A DNA stretch of 64,000 nucleotides from Bradyrhizobium algeriense (GTDB taxonomy: Bacteria > Pseudomonadota > Alphaproteobacteria > Rhizobiales > Xanthobacteraceae): positions 1-64,000 of the forward strand of contig NZ_PYCN01000009.1 in NCBI RefSeq assembly GCF_003062295.1, in the 5' to 3' direction. The position numbers and the translations under genes are program-made. Shown in pieces: positions 9,179-17,620 of this stretch (position 1 is its first letter; each line of letters starts with the position of its first letter). Under the pieces are notes generated by a model. It saw only the letters and a program-made list of their open reading frames with translations. It was not told where the DNA came from and searched no databases.

Positions 9179-10006
9179 TCATGGCGCTTCCTTCAGGCTG
9201 CGCTTTGGCTGCCCCTGATATTTGTAGGCGAACTGCTTGGGCATCGGCCCTTTATTGCGGTCCTTGCGTCCGGTCTGCTCCCATGCATGGGCCAGGATGC
9301 CTACCGCGCGTGACAAGCAGAAGATGCCGCGGGCTAGGGGTGCAGCAAAGCCCAGCTCCCCGTAGATGACTGCAGTGGCTCCATCGATGTTCATCGGGAT
9401 GAGCTTGCCTTTGCGCTCGCGCATGACGCGCTCGATCGCGCGCGCAGCGCTGGCATAGCGACCGCTGACGACATCGCCACTGACCGCTGCATCGACTAGT
9501 GCGAGCAGCGGGTCAACGCGCGGGTCGACGGGATGAAACCGGTGACCGAAGCCGGGCAGATATTTGCTGCGCGTGGCGGTGAAATGGTCGATCGCCTCAG
9601 CGGCAGCCTCATCGATATCCTTGGTCTCGCTGCGGCGCAGGACCTCGTCATAGAGCTCAATCGCCTGCTCCCCCGCTCCGCCATGCAGGTCGTCGAGCGT
9701 GTTGATCGCGGAAGCCATCGCGCCGTTGAGCGGCAGCCCACAACTGACAGCCATCTGCGCGATGGCGATGGAAGGTGCATGCGGGCCATGATCTACTGAT
9801 GCAACCAGCGCAGCCTGCAACAGCCGCTCCTGCGCCGGTGTGGGTAGCTCGCCGCGCAGCATCAGCCAGATTGTCGCGGTGAAGGAAATATGACCAATTA
9901 ATTCGTCGATCGTGTATCCGCGGTAGGCGATCCGCCCGGGCGCAATGTCGCAGATGGAGGTCCGCCACCAATGGGCAGCCTGCTCTCGCAGCTCCGTTTC
10001 GCTCAT
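9179..10006 (-). CDS. Citrate synthase-fold enzyme, citryl-CoA lyase-like
   Basis: A protein of 275 residues from the ATG at 10006 (GGAA five bases upstream; a TTG at 10018 is also in frame). It has citrate synthase family features: GRIAYRGYTIDELIG, SCGLPLNGA, DDLHGGAGEQAIELY and PGFGHRFHPVDPR. At about 275 residues it is much shorter than true citrate synthases (about 430), matching citryl-CoA lyase-type proteins of proteobacterial catabolic clusters. It may cleave or form a citryl- or malyl-CoA-like thioester. It lies downstream of the CoA-transferase gene on the same strand, so the pair could activate and split a di- or tricarboxylic acid. The exact substrate is unknown. Confidence 0.75.
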   Translation of the reverse strand: MSETELREQAAHWWRTSICDIAPGRIAYRGYTIDELIGHISFTATIWLMLRGELPTPAQERLLQAALVASVDHGPHAPSIAIAQMAVSCGLPLNGAMASAINTLDDLHGGAGEQAIELYDEVLRRSETKDIDEAAAEAIDHFTATRSKYLPGFGHRFHPVDPRVDPLLALVDAAVSGDVVSGRYASAARAIERVMRERKGKLIPMNIDGATAVIYGELGFAAPLARGIFCLSRAVGILAHAWEQTGRKDRNKGPMPKQFAYKYQGQPKRSLKEAP

Positions 10007-10069
10007 TCTGTTTTCCAATCTCGTCAGCCTATGTCCTGCCGAAGCTTGCTTGCGTGCAACTCCTGCCCG

Positions 10070-11332
10070 TTACGCTGCTCCATCCGTCGCCGGGCGGACC
10101 CGCGAAAAATGTGCTCCTCCTTGACGTGGCGCTCCGGCGGCACCGCTTGCGATAAGGTGCTCAATTTCCGGATAGGTATGACCGAGCCGAGCCAGCCATC
10201 GCTCTGTGTCCGCACCGAGCAAGGGGGGGAGCGCGGGGACAGGAAACGCCTCATCCAGCCGAAAGCCGGGGCGCGTAATGCGTAATGGTGGTTCGCCAGC
10301 CCTATCGAGCGGCAGCGTCTCGACAAAGCCGCGCTCCAGCAACTGCGGCTCGCGCAAAACTTGCGGAACGGTCAGCACACAGCCGGCAGGGACGCCGGCG
10401 GCATTCAACAGCGCCTCCCACTCGTCCGCAGGCCTGCAGCTCAACGCCGCATTCAACTCATCGCTAAGCGCCCAGCGGTTCAATTTACGTGCTTCGCGCT
10501 TTGCGAAGCGCGGATCTGTCTTCAGATCCGGCCGGCCGACCAGATCGCAAAGGGTCCGGTACTGCTTCTGCTCGTTGGCGGCTATATTCAGCGGGCCGGT
10601 CGCGGTGCGGAACGTGCCGGAGGGTGCAGCCGTGAAATTCTCGTTCCCCATCGGCTGCGGCTCGACTCCGCCGTTCAGATGATTGGAAACCACCCATCCC
10701 ATGGCCGCGATTGTCGCCTCGAGCAGCGACACGTCGATGAACCGGCCCCTGCCAATTTGCTGCTGCTCGACGAGCGCCGCGGAGATGGCAAAAGCGGCCG
10801 TTAGCCCGGCAATGGTGTCGGAGATCGGGAAGCCGGTCCGCAGCGGAGCCGTGGCTGCATCACCGGTAACACTCATCGCGCCGGAAAGGCCCTGGACGAT
10901 CTGGTCGTAGGCCGGGCGGGTGGACCAAGGACCGTTTTGCCCAAAGCCTGAGATCGCGCAATAGATGAGGCGCGGGTTGCGCTTGCACAACGCGTCAAAA
11001 CCGAGACCAAGCCGCTCCATGACCTTGGGCCGGAAGTTTTCGAGAAGGACGTCGGCCTCGGACACCAGCCTGAAAAACACTTCCCTTCCCGCTTCAGACT
11101 TCAGATCGAGCGCCACCGACTGCTTACCGGCGTTCACGGCGACGAAGGAGAGGCCCTGAAGGCGCTCTGCCCTTTGCGGATCGGCGCCAAGGCGCCGCGC
11201 GAGATCGCCTCCATTGGGGTTTTCGATCTTGATAACCTCCGCGCCCAGGCGCGCGAGATGGTAGCCGCAGAACGGGCCTGCCAACACGTTCGACAGGTCG
11301 AGGACACGGATACCGGTGAGCGGCAGGGACAT
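10070..11332 (-). CDS. CaiB/BaiF (class III) CoA-transferase
   Basis: A protein of 420 residues starting MSLPLTGIRVLDLSNVLAGP, the family's standard opening. Other hallmarks: GAEVIKIENPNGGD, LLENFRPKVMERLGL, YCAISGFGQNGPW, and PAYDQIVQGLSG near residue 142, whose Asp is the catalytic aspartate that forms the acyl anhydride. The C-terminal part (RPADEWEALLNAAGVPAGCV) is intact. It should transfer CoA between carboxylic acids. It sits between the citryl-CoA lyase-like gene and ABC transporter genes on the same strand, suggesting an uptake-and-activation operon for an organic acid. Residues 405-420 are low-complexity. Confidence 0.88.
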   Translation of the reverse strand: MSLPLTGIRVLDLSNVLAGPFCGYHLARLGAEVIKIENPNGGDLARRLGADPQRAERLQGLSFVAVNAGKQSVALDLKSEAGREVFFRLVSEADVLLENFRPKVMERLGLGFDALCKRNPRLIYCAISGFGQNGPWSTRPAYDQIVQGLSGAMSVTGDAATAPLRTGFPISDTIAGLTAAFAISAALVEQQQIGRGRFIDVSLLEATIAAMGWVVSNHLNGGVEPQPMGNENFTAAPSGTFRTATGPLNIAANEQKQYRTLCDLVGRPDLKTDPRFAKREARKLNRWALSDELNAALSCRPADEWEALLNAAGVPAGCVLTVPQVLREPQLLERGFVETLPLDRAGEPPLRITRPGFRLDEAFPVPALPPLLGADTERWLARLGHTYPEIEHLIASGAAGAPRQGGAHFSRVRPATDGAA

Positions 11333-11337
11333 CTGAC

Positions 11338-12009
11338 GAAGCCTTCTTTGCGGTATCTTCGGCCGCTGCGGTTGAAGTTTTTGCTGAGGTCGATGTTGGC
11401 GGTGGCGATCCTGGAGTCGAAATCGCTCAACACAGCCAGCGGTACCTTGGCCGCCTCGGCGTCCATCAGGCCGCTCTGGGAAAACAGCGCTTTCGACGCT
11501 TTCAGGACATCGACGTTCACCTCGCGATTATCGGTCTTGTATCGGGTCGGGACAACGAGCTGCTCCGTTGATACCGAGTTGATCCAGGAGCCGTGATGCC
11601 GAGCCTCAGGCCCTTGAGGTTGGCGCCGCTCTTCACCTTGTCGGCGATCGCTGCGCACCCCGAGAAGAATGCCGGGTATGTCGTTGAGCACGAAGACGCA
11701 GGATTCTCCTCGCGCTGCGCCTGCATCTGGATCGTGTGATCATAGAACCGCACGACGCCGTCCACCGAGCCACCAATCAGCGCCTGCAGCGCCTTGGAGC
11801 CGCCGGCCTGGAAACTCTCGAACAGTGACGTCGAGCCCTTCTTCTTTGAAGGTACCGAGCTTTACGCCCAATTCAGCAGGCATGTAATTGAGAATGTGGG
11901 AGCCGACGACGATCTTCAGTTTCGCCCTTTCAGGTTCGCCGGCGTCAGCCGATAAGAGGCAGAGGCCAGCGGCCGCAACACCAAAGATCAGTCGGATTAA
12001 AACGCGCAT
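11338..12009 (-). pseudogene. ABC transporter substrate-binding protein (NMT1/SsuA type), broken
   Basis: From the ATG at 12009 there is a clear signal peptide (MRVLIRLIFGVAAAGLCLLSADA), then KLKIVVGSHILNYMPAELGVKLGTFKEEGLDV, typical of nitrate/sulfonate/thiamine-precursor binding proteins. The frame shifts near 11765 (VDGVVRFYDHTIQMQAQ) and again near 11690 and 11600. After LGITAPGS the sequence jumps to TNSVSTEQLVVPTRY and ALFSQSGLMDAEAAKVP. About 100 residues seem missing against the usual 330, so both frameshifts and an internal deletion are present. Without it the adjacent transporter has no binding protein of its own. Confidence 0.75.
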
Positions 12010-12039
12010 ATACACCTCCATCATTAGCCAAGTACATGT

Positions 12040-12807
12040 TCAAGCTGCATGAGCCGGCGCTGGCCGACAGACCAACAACCTCTTTTCGGCACGATCGACG
12101 AGCGCGTCGAGCGCAACCACGAATGCGGACAGCACGATGATTCCGGCGAACACGCCCATCGCATCGAGCACCCCTTCCTGCGCGATCAGGTGCCCCAACC
12201 CGGCGGATGAGCCGAGATACTCCGTAACCACGGCGCCCACGACCGCCATGCCGACGGACACCCGCAGGCTCGACAGGGTCCAGGTGGTGGCAGAGGGTAG
12301 ATAGACGTGGCGCAACAGCGAGGATTTCGAATCGCGCAGCAGTCGCGCGCTCGCCAGGACGACCGGATTGACCTCGCGCACGCCTTGGAAAGTGTTGAAG
12401 AACGCAACGAACAGCACGAGGGTCACGCCGAGCGCAACGTTCGAGGTCAGCCGCAGACCGAACCAGATGACGAAGATCGGCCCCAGCAGGATACGCGGGA
12501 TCGCGTTGAACATGATGAAGCGCTGAACGACATCAGCGGCAAACGGGCTTAATCCCAGCCAGATCCCAAGCGCAGTGCCGATCGCAATCCCGACTACGAA
12601 TGATAGGATCGTCTCGACCAGCGTTATGCCAACATCGCCCCAGAAATCCGCGGTCGACGTCCCGTTCCTTATCCTGCCGACCGGGGTCGACGGCGCCGGA
12701 AAGAAGAAGGCGTCGATGAGGCCTAATCGCACCCCCAGCTCCCAGATCAGGACAAGAGCGAGAACGATCGCGACTTGCGTGACAACGACCTTATTTCTGC
12801 GCGGCAT
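12040..12807 (-). CDS. ABC transporter permease (SsuC/TauC type)
   Basis: An inner-membrane protein of 255 residues with an N-terminal helix (VVVTQVAIVLALVLIWELGVRLG) and about five more hydrophobic segments. The coupling motif region reads LRDSKSSLLRHVYLPSATTWTLSSLRVSVGMAVVGAVV, matching the EAA loop of nitrate/taurine/sulfonate importers. It forms the channel of an importer with the ATPase encoded just upstream (gap 14 bp) and the broken binding protein downstream. The gene looks intact. Confidence 0.88.
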   Translation of the reverse strand: MPRRNKVVVTQVAIVLALVLIWELGVRLGLIDAFFFPAPSTPVGRIRNGTSTADFWGDVGITLVETILSFVVGIAIGTALGIWLGLSPFAADVVQRFIMFNAIPRILLGPIFVIWFGLRLTSNVALGVTLVLFVAFFNTFQGVREVNPVVLASARLLRDSKSSLLRHVYLPSATTWTLSSLRVSVGMAVVGAVVTEYLGSSAGLGHLIAQEGVLDAMGVFAGIIVLSAFVVALDALVDRAEKRLLVCRPAPAHAA

Positions 12808-12821
12808 AGCTCCTCTCCACT

Positions 12822-13610
12822 TCAGCGCCCAAGCAGCGACCAGATTTCGCGATAGAGCGCGACGAACTCGTCCTGGTCTGCAGCGCGGAGACGTCCCGGG
12901 GACGAGGCAGCGTGATCCTGACCTCGCCGACCATCCGGCTGGCAGGGCCTGCGGACATCACGGCGACGCGGGTCGGCCAGCGTAATCGCCTCGTCGAAAT
13001 GATGGGTGATGAAGATCAAGGAGCGGCGCTCGGCCTGCCAGAGATCGGGCAGGATGCGGTGCGTCAGCCGGCGCGTGTGAACGTCGAGCGTCGAGAAGGG
13101 CTCGTCCATCAGAACGATTCTCGGCTCCATGATGAGCGTCTGCGCCATCGCCGCGCGCTTGCGTTGCCCGCCTGATAGCTGATGCGGATAACGCTGCTCA
13201 AATCCCGTCAGGCCGACTTTGGCGGGCCACTGCCGAACCTCGGCGCGCGTCTCCTCGAGTGACTTGCCCAGAAAGGCGAGCCCGAGCCCAACGTTGTCCT
13301 GCGCGGTCTTCCACGGCAGTAGGACCCCCTGTTGGAGCATGTAGCCGGACTGATCATTCAGTCCCGTGAGCGGCTTGCCGAAAATCTGAACGTCTCCCGA
13401 GGCGGGTTTTGAGAGACCTGTGGCAGTGCTCAGGATGGTGGACTTGCCGCAACCGGTTGGTCCCATGACCGCAACGAACTCCGCGTCGCCTACTTGGAGG
13501 TTCTCGCTTTTGACTGCGATGAATGCGCCGAAGGGGATCATTACCTCGCGCAAGTCAACGGCCAGCGTTGGCTGCCCTTCGCGCTTCAGAACTCGTTCTG
13601 TTATATGCAA
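12822..13610 (-). CDS. ABC transporter ATP-binding protein (SsuB/TauB type), with two compensating frameshifts
   Basis: Walker A is GPTGCGKST, the signature is LSGGQRKRAAMAQTLI, Walker B is RIVLMDEPFSTLD, with a switch His in ITHHFDEA. The TTG at 13610 is the longest start. Between about 12970 and 12872 the reading is out of register: LADPRRRDVRRPCQPDG replaces the expected LADRVAVMSAGPASRMVGEV, which is legible in the neighbouring frame. An extra base (GGG at 12970-12972 on the plus strand) and a missing one (near 12872) restore the frame before EFVALYREIWSLLGR. The altered stretch of about 35 residues lies after the switch region, so activity is uncertain. It energises the importer with the adjacent permease. 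Confidence 0.82.
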   Translation of the reverse strand: MHITERVLKREGQPTLAVDLREVMIPFGAFIAVKSENLQVGDAEFVAVMGPTGCGKSTILSTATGLSKPASGDVQIFGKPLTGLNDQSGYMLQQGVLLPWKTAQDNVGLGLAFLGKSLEETRAEVRQWPAKVGLTGFEQRYPHQLSGGQRKRAAMAQTLIMEPRIVLMDEPFSTLDVHTRRLTHRILPDLWQAERRSLIFITHHFDEAITLADPRRRDVRRPCQPDGRRGQDHAASSPGRLRAADQDEFVALYREIWSLLGR

Positions 13611-13723
13611 TCCATAGTCATGTGTGTGAGAAGAGTCAATCTATTCTGCCATACAGAACCGCTTACCTCCTTCTGTAATGGATTCTGGCGCCTTAATATG
13701 GCAGTGGTTCTATTCTACAGAAC
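13587..13723. promoter_or_regulatory. Divergent promoter region with repeated TTCTG/CAGAA inverted repeats
   Basis: Three inverted repeats share one half-site: CAGAACTCGTTCTG (13587-13600, at the start of the ABC ATPase gene), TTCTGCCATACAGAA (13644-13658) and GTTCT...AGAAC (13707-13723), with further TTCTG half-sites at 13670 and 13682. They lie between the transporter operon and the IclR-type gene. IclR regulators bind palindromes of this size, so these are likely its operators, though no binding is shown. Confidence 0.55.
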
Positions 13724-13733
13724 TGGAGCAGAG

Positions 13734-14423
13734 ATGAGCAAGACAGGAGTTGACGCGGTCAGGAGAGCGCTCGCGATCCTGAAAAGTTTCAACGCGGAGC
13801 GGTCTGCGATCACGCTGACGCAGATTGCGGAGATGACGGACCTCTACAAGAGCACAGTACTCCGATTGGCTTCTTCGTTGGAGGCTGACGGCTTTCTCGT
13901 CCGCGGCACGGACCGGTTGTTTCGACCGGGACCGGAGTTGTGGCGTCTTGGGGCGCTCTATCAGCGCGGTCTGGATCTTGGCGAAGTCATCCGGCCATCG
14001 CTTCGTCGCCTGGTTGAGGCAACGGGGGAAACTGCATCCTTTTATGTTGCAGATGGCGACGAACGCATCTGTCTTTACCGCGTCAATTCTCCACGTTCAG
14101 TTCGACATCATCTCGAAGAAGGCCAGCGATTGCCGATTGATCGCGGCGCCGCCGGGCGAATTCTTACTGCATACCGCGAGCCAACGAACGTAGAAGGGAA
14201 GAAGATCCGCGATAAAGGCTTTTATGTTTCGATCGGAGAGCGGGATCCGGAGGTCGCCGCGGCGGCCGTGCCGTTGATGGACGTACACGGCAAACTGAGG
14301 GGCGCCCTTTCGCTATCAGCGATCAGGACGCGCTTCGATGCCGACGCCCGCAAGTCGGCAATCGATGCTCTCAAATCGGAAGCCAAAGCCTTAGCGGGGT
14401 TGCTGCCTGCGAGCGAATGCTGA
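13734..14423 (+). CDS. IclR-family transcriptional regulator
   Basis: A protein of 229 residues from the ATG at 13734 (GGAG 6 bases upstream). The N terminus is the winged helix-turn-helix of IclR proteins (AVRRALAILKSFNAERSAITLTQIAE, YKSTVLRLASSLEADGFL). The C terminus is the effector-binding GAF-like domain (ETASFYVADGDERICLYRVNSPRSVRH, GAAGRILTAY, PLMDVHGKLRGALSLS). It is divergently transcribed from the CoA-transferase/ABC operon with a cluster of palindromes between, so it most likely controls that operon and itself. Length and motifs are normal, so the regulator looks intact although its operon is partly decayed. Confidence 0.9.
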   Translation: MSKTGVDAVRRALAILKSFNAERSAITLTQIAEMTDLYKSTVLRLASSLEADGFLVRGTDRLFRPGPELWRLGALYQRGLDLGEVIRPSLRRLVEATGETASFYVADGDERICLYRVNSPRSVRHHLEEGQRLPIDRGAAGRILTAYREPTNVEGKKIRDKGFYVSIGERDPEVAAAAVPLMDVHGKLRGALSLSAIRTRFDADARKSAIDALKSEAKALAGLLPASEC

Positions 14424-14495
14424 TCATTGAGGGCGTCCGCTTTGCGCCATTTGTAAAGAAGTCGACGCGGCTTCGGCAAAGGCTGGCGGTGTCTT

Positions 14496-14843
14496 ATGGC
14501 GCAGCATGAGGCAATCAGGCAGTTCACGACTGTTCAGAGGCAGAGCAGCCACGTTGAACGATCGAGTACAGAAATGATGGACGCGAACGACATTCACATT
14601 CGATTCGATGCGCCCGCCATGCTTCGCAAATGGCCCTCCATAAACAATGAGCGCCGTGCAGACAGAAGCACCTATCTGCTGGCGGAAGGCACGCTGGACG
14701 ACTGCATACGAAAGTTTATGACCAAGCCTGAGGCCACACGTCATCTTTACGAAATCCACACAGCGCCACAGCCTCCGCTCGTAACGGAAGTCTTGTCAGC
14801 CGATCACATCACGGAGCTCGCCAGATTCCGAAGTTTCCTCTGA
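14496..14843 (+). CDS. Small hypothetical protein
   Basis: An open frame of 115 codons. Residues 28-115 have a protein-like composition (MDANDIHIRFDAPAMLRKW, STYLLAEGTLDDCIRKF, ATRHLYEIHTAPQPPLVT). An internal ATG pair at 14574 is a more likely start, giving about 89 residues; neither start has a clear Shine-Dalgarno sequence. I do not recognise the family and see no membrane segment or catalytic motif. It could be a small rhizobial conserved protein. Confidence 0.45.
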   Translation: MAQHEAIRQFTTVQRQSSHVERSSTEMMDANDIHIRFDAPAMLRKWPSINNERRADRSTYLLAEGTLDDCIRKFMTKPEATRHLYEIHTAPQPPLVTEVLSADHITELARFRSFL

Positions 14844-15049
14844 TCGGGATGTTCCTGTCGGCACTTCTGGGTCAGGCGAAGGTCAGCCTCAAAATCGATG
14901 TTCGGGGGACACGCAGCGCGCAACGCACGCCGAATGAATTAGTCTCAGATCAAGGACAACAATTCCGCTTCGCCCTCGAAAGCAGAGCTGAGCGTAGGTG
15001 CCGCTTTCGTCCTTGAGACCGGCTGCCCGGAGCATAGGCTCTTATTCAA

Positions 15050-15406
15050 TCAGAAGCGATCATGCAGCTGCCGGCTGCGCGTCTTGTCGCCGACCGTCTC
15101 AGCCACGAACTGTCCCGGTCCTCGCGGCGGGCCCTCGGGCTGCCGTCGCCCCATCGCCATGATGGCGGTGCCCATCGCGCTGGAGCTGAGGGTGATGATG
15201 AAGCCGAACAGGAGCAGCCCGAGCGCGATGCCGGGGGTGTTATCGGCCAGGATGAGGTCTCGTATGTTGCCGGGATTGAGCAGCATGAGGCCACCGACCA
15301 GGAGCACCGCCAGCGACACGCCCGCGGCAAAGTTGATCGCGAGCAGCCGGACCAGCGGCGCTTCGAATACAAGGGACCTGGGCGGCGACGGCGCCTCTTC
15401 CTGCAT
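15050..15406 (-). CDS. Small two-helix membrane protein
   Basis: A protein of 118 residues from the ATG at 15406, chosen because GGAGG lies five bases upstream; an ATG at 15418 has no such signal. Two hydrophobic stretches are clear: LLAINFAAGVSLAVLLVGGL and GIALGLLLFGFIITLSSSAM, linked by LNPGNIRDLILADNTP. The C-terminal tail is hydrophilic and Gly/Pro/Arg rich. The function is unknown. It lies about 900 bp downstream, on the same strand, of an orphan NifA/sigma-54-type promoter. Confidence 0.6.
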   Translation of the reverse strand: MQEEAPSPPRSLVFEAPLVRLLAINFAAGVSLAVLLVGGLMLLNPGNIRDLILADNTPGIALGLLLFGFIITLSSSAMGTAIMAMGRRQPEGPPRGPGQFVAETVGDKTRSRQLHDRF

Positions 15407-15418
15407 GTCGTCCTCCAT

Positions 15419-16240
15419 CGCAAGAAAGCTATCGCATTTTTCGACCGATCGACCGCCGGCTCGGCTGGTGAAAGAATCCGCTCGCGGCGTTCACACCATG
15501 CAACAATAAGCATCAGGCGGCCGACCGCCACCTCGCCGTCCTCGAAATTGCTTCTCCGAACGTCTGCACTGCCACCACACGCGCCGCTGCCAGATTGCCT
15601 CGTGGTCGCGTCCATCGAACCCGAATAGGGCCGCAGTGATCGCTTCCAGCGCTGTGCTCGGAATCAATCAAGGGTTGCTTGGTTGATGACCTCGGAGTTC
15701 TCGCAGAGTTTGGGCCCGACCGACGTCTATGCATCGACAATGCTTCTGTAATGGTACTCAGTCGCGCCGTAACAATCAGTGTCTTCAAATAGACGCTGGA
15801 CCAAATCGGGAGAATTGAAAACGAAAACTTGGCGACCGCCAGCTCCGTACCTGTGCGTCGATGTGGCTTACTCCCAACATAAAGGCAGCAAAGTCCACTC
15901 GGTCCCGTATTCTGGGGAGCTCTAATTTATGATATGAGACGGTCAATTTCCCACCCGCGCATTCACTCTTAAGCAAGGCCCATGAGCAACCGCACACTTT
16001 GCAAGCTGCCCCCCGAGCGATCCAACGATCGGGCGCTCCTCGCCCTGCCCTCAGACGGCAAGGCGAGGTAAGCGGTACTGAACTTTCGCTCCTACTCAGT
16101 AGCCGGTAGTGCCGTGCGATTCTTCAAGGACCCTCGGCCGTTCTAGCCGCAACTATCGCATGCTGCGGTATGCTCCCAAACCGCATCGAAGAGTCGCGAA
16201 TTTCTTTGGCCTTAGTCTCTCCCCTTGGCATCGGCGCTTT
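15419..16240. other. Long stretch without a convincing gene
   Basis: Only short frames without recognisable domains are present. It lies downstream (minus strand) of the sigma-54-type promoter at 16323-16338, so it may be what remains of the gene that promoter once served. Confidence 0.45.
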
Positions 16241-16276
16241 TTATCCGTAAGCCCAAGATCCTGTCGTGCGGCTCAT
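16241..16276 (-). other. Eleven-codon open frame behind a sigma-54-type promoter
   Basis: AAGGAG lies six bases before an ATG that opens an 11-codon frame (MSRTTGSWAYG). It starts about 35 bases after the predicted transcription start. It could be a leader peptide or simply the surviving start of a lost gene; the strong ribosome-binding site suggests it was once translated. Confidence 0.3.
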
Positions 16277-16322
16277 GTTCAGCTCCTTCAAATTGGCCCC
16301 CTATTGCCCTATGGCGGGAAAG

Positions 16323-16338
16323 AGCAAGGGCGGTGCCA
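16323..16338 (-). promoter_or_regulatory. Sigma-54 (RpoN) -24/-12 promoter, orphan
   Basis: Minus strand TGGCACCGCCCTTGCT matches TGGCAC-N5-TTGCT exactly. A NifA-type upstream sequence lies about 100 bp further upstream at 16439-16454. The surrounding sequence is recognisably related to the promoter region of the thioredoxin-like gene at 18.9-19.1 kb, so this is a duplicated promoter segment whose original gene is missing. Confidence 0.75.
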
Positions 16339-16438
16339 GCACGTCTCGCGCGCATTAAGCGCCTGATTGCGCGTTGAAACAGTTCGCGTTGCGCAAATGG
16401 CGCGCGGTGTTGTGAAGCTCACAGGTTTTGTGTGCCCC

Positions 16439-16454
16439 TGTCAGAAACCGGACA
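16439..16454 (-). promoter_or_regulatory. NifA upstream activating sequence
   Basis: TGTCAGAAACCGGACA fits TGT-N10-ACA. It lies about 135 bp upstream of the expected start of the promoter at 16323-16338, within the usual activator distance. Confidence 0.65.
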
Positions 16455-16535
16455 AGGATCGAGAGGCTGGCGCAGCTGGACCTTGCCCACGGCCTTAATC
16501 CAGGTTGAAGTTCGCTCTGGCCCAAAACAAGGACC

Positions 16536-16800
16536 ATGAAGCGTAGCCGCTTTCGGAAGAGCAGATCATCGGGATTTAAAAGGAGCACGAGGCTGGCGTT
16601 TCGTCCGCGGATCTGTGTTGGAAGCACGGCGTCAGTGACGCCAATATCTACAAATGGAAAGCCAAGCTCGGCAGGATGGAGGTCTCGGAGGCCAAACGCC
16701 TGAAGAGGTTGGAGGACGAAAACACGTGGCTGAGGCGGCTGCTGTGGGATGCGACCGTGTTCTGCAAGAACCGGGATCGGCTGCTGGACGGCGATATCGC
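16536..16800 (+). pseudogene. IS3-family orfA fragment
   Basis: The plus strand begins MKRSRF, then after a one-base shift reads EEQIIGILKEHEAG, LCRKHGVSDANIYKWKAK and EVSEAKRLKRLEDENTWLRRL. This is the helix-turn-helix plus leucine-zipper protein (OrfA) of IS3 elements of the IS407 kind. No OrfB with its DDE domain follows. Confidence 0.75.
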
Positions 16801-16850
16801 GGCCAAGTTCTTGTCACTGTGCTGAACCTGCCGCACGTGCGTGTGGCTCT

Positions 16851-16965
16851 TGTCCAGCGAGCACTTCTCGGTCGATGGCACGCTGATCGAGGTCTCGGCC
16901 TCCGTGAAGAGCATCAAGCCGAAGGGCGGTTCGGGGAAGCCGACAGCACAAGGCGGGGCTCAATG
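16851..16965 (+). pseudogene. DDE transposase fragment (IS5/IS1182 type)
   Basis: A short frame reads HFSVDGTLIEVSASVKSIK, the region around the first catalytic Asp of IS5/IS1182-type transposases, then ends within GGSGKP. It is directly downstream of the IS3 fragment, so several elements inserted here in turn. Confidence 0.55.
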
Positions 16966-17199
16966 CTAAAGCCCCTCACTTGGATAAGCAACACTAAGCC
17001 CGCGGGGATGCGGCCAATCATGCTTAGCGGTTTATGCCGCACGTGGCGTAAGGCCGTATCGATCAGGGACGCGATGACGGCCGATGCTCAGCGCTGCCGT
17101 CCGAAACGACGCAATAGTGCTCGGAGCCTGGGTATGCGATCGAAGCCTTCTACCCATTTCACCTTCTTCGCGAAAGTGTTTAGCTGAAGCCATTCAGGC

Positions 17200-17503
17200 T
17201 TTGAGGTTTCACGGTATGAGAGCATCGATCTGAGACATCGGCCAGCCCCGCGCGTCCGGTTCGAAAGTTTGTGTGAACCAGGCATGCGGATCGACGTCAT
17301 TCATCTTCGCGCGTCTGCAGAACCGTGGCGACGGTCGCCCAGGTCCGGCCGCCACCATGGCTGTCCGCCGAGAGCGCATTTTCTTCATGACGAAGGAGTC
17401 GTTCAGCGTGTTCTTTGCAGAGCGTCAGATCGTTTGCCGTTGTGGGATCGCGGCGCGACTTCACCTGGAAGATCGCTTCCGCCGCAATTCGGCCGGAGGT
17501 CAT
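17200..17503 (-). pseudogene. IS66-family transposase C-terminal fragment
   Basis: Two minus-strand frames together give RHEENALSADSHGGGRTWATV, then KMNDVDPHAWFTQTFE and GWPMSQIDALIP, the typical C terminus of IS66 TnpC proteins. A frameshift separates them at about 17310. The rest of TnpC and the tnpA/tnpB genes are absent. Confidence 0.65.
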
Positions 17504-17620
17504 CGCAAGATTCGGACTTCCGACATGCGCAAACCATCAAACACTGTGCTGCATGAAGCCTACTTGCCGACGGCCCGCCGGAGAAATGGACGAATTCGGC
17601 AGTAAAGCAAGTTCCGATTA

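Noticed and set aside
15046..15615. 189-codon alternative minus-strand frame overlapping the two-helix membrane protein
   Set aside because: Arg/Ser-rich; the overlapping frame with two clear membrane helices and a GGAGG site is far more protein-like.
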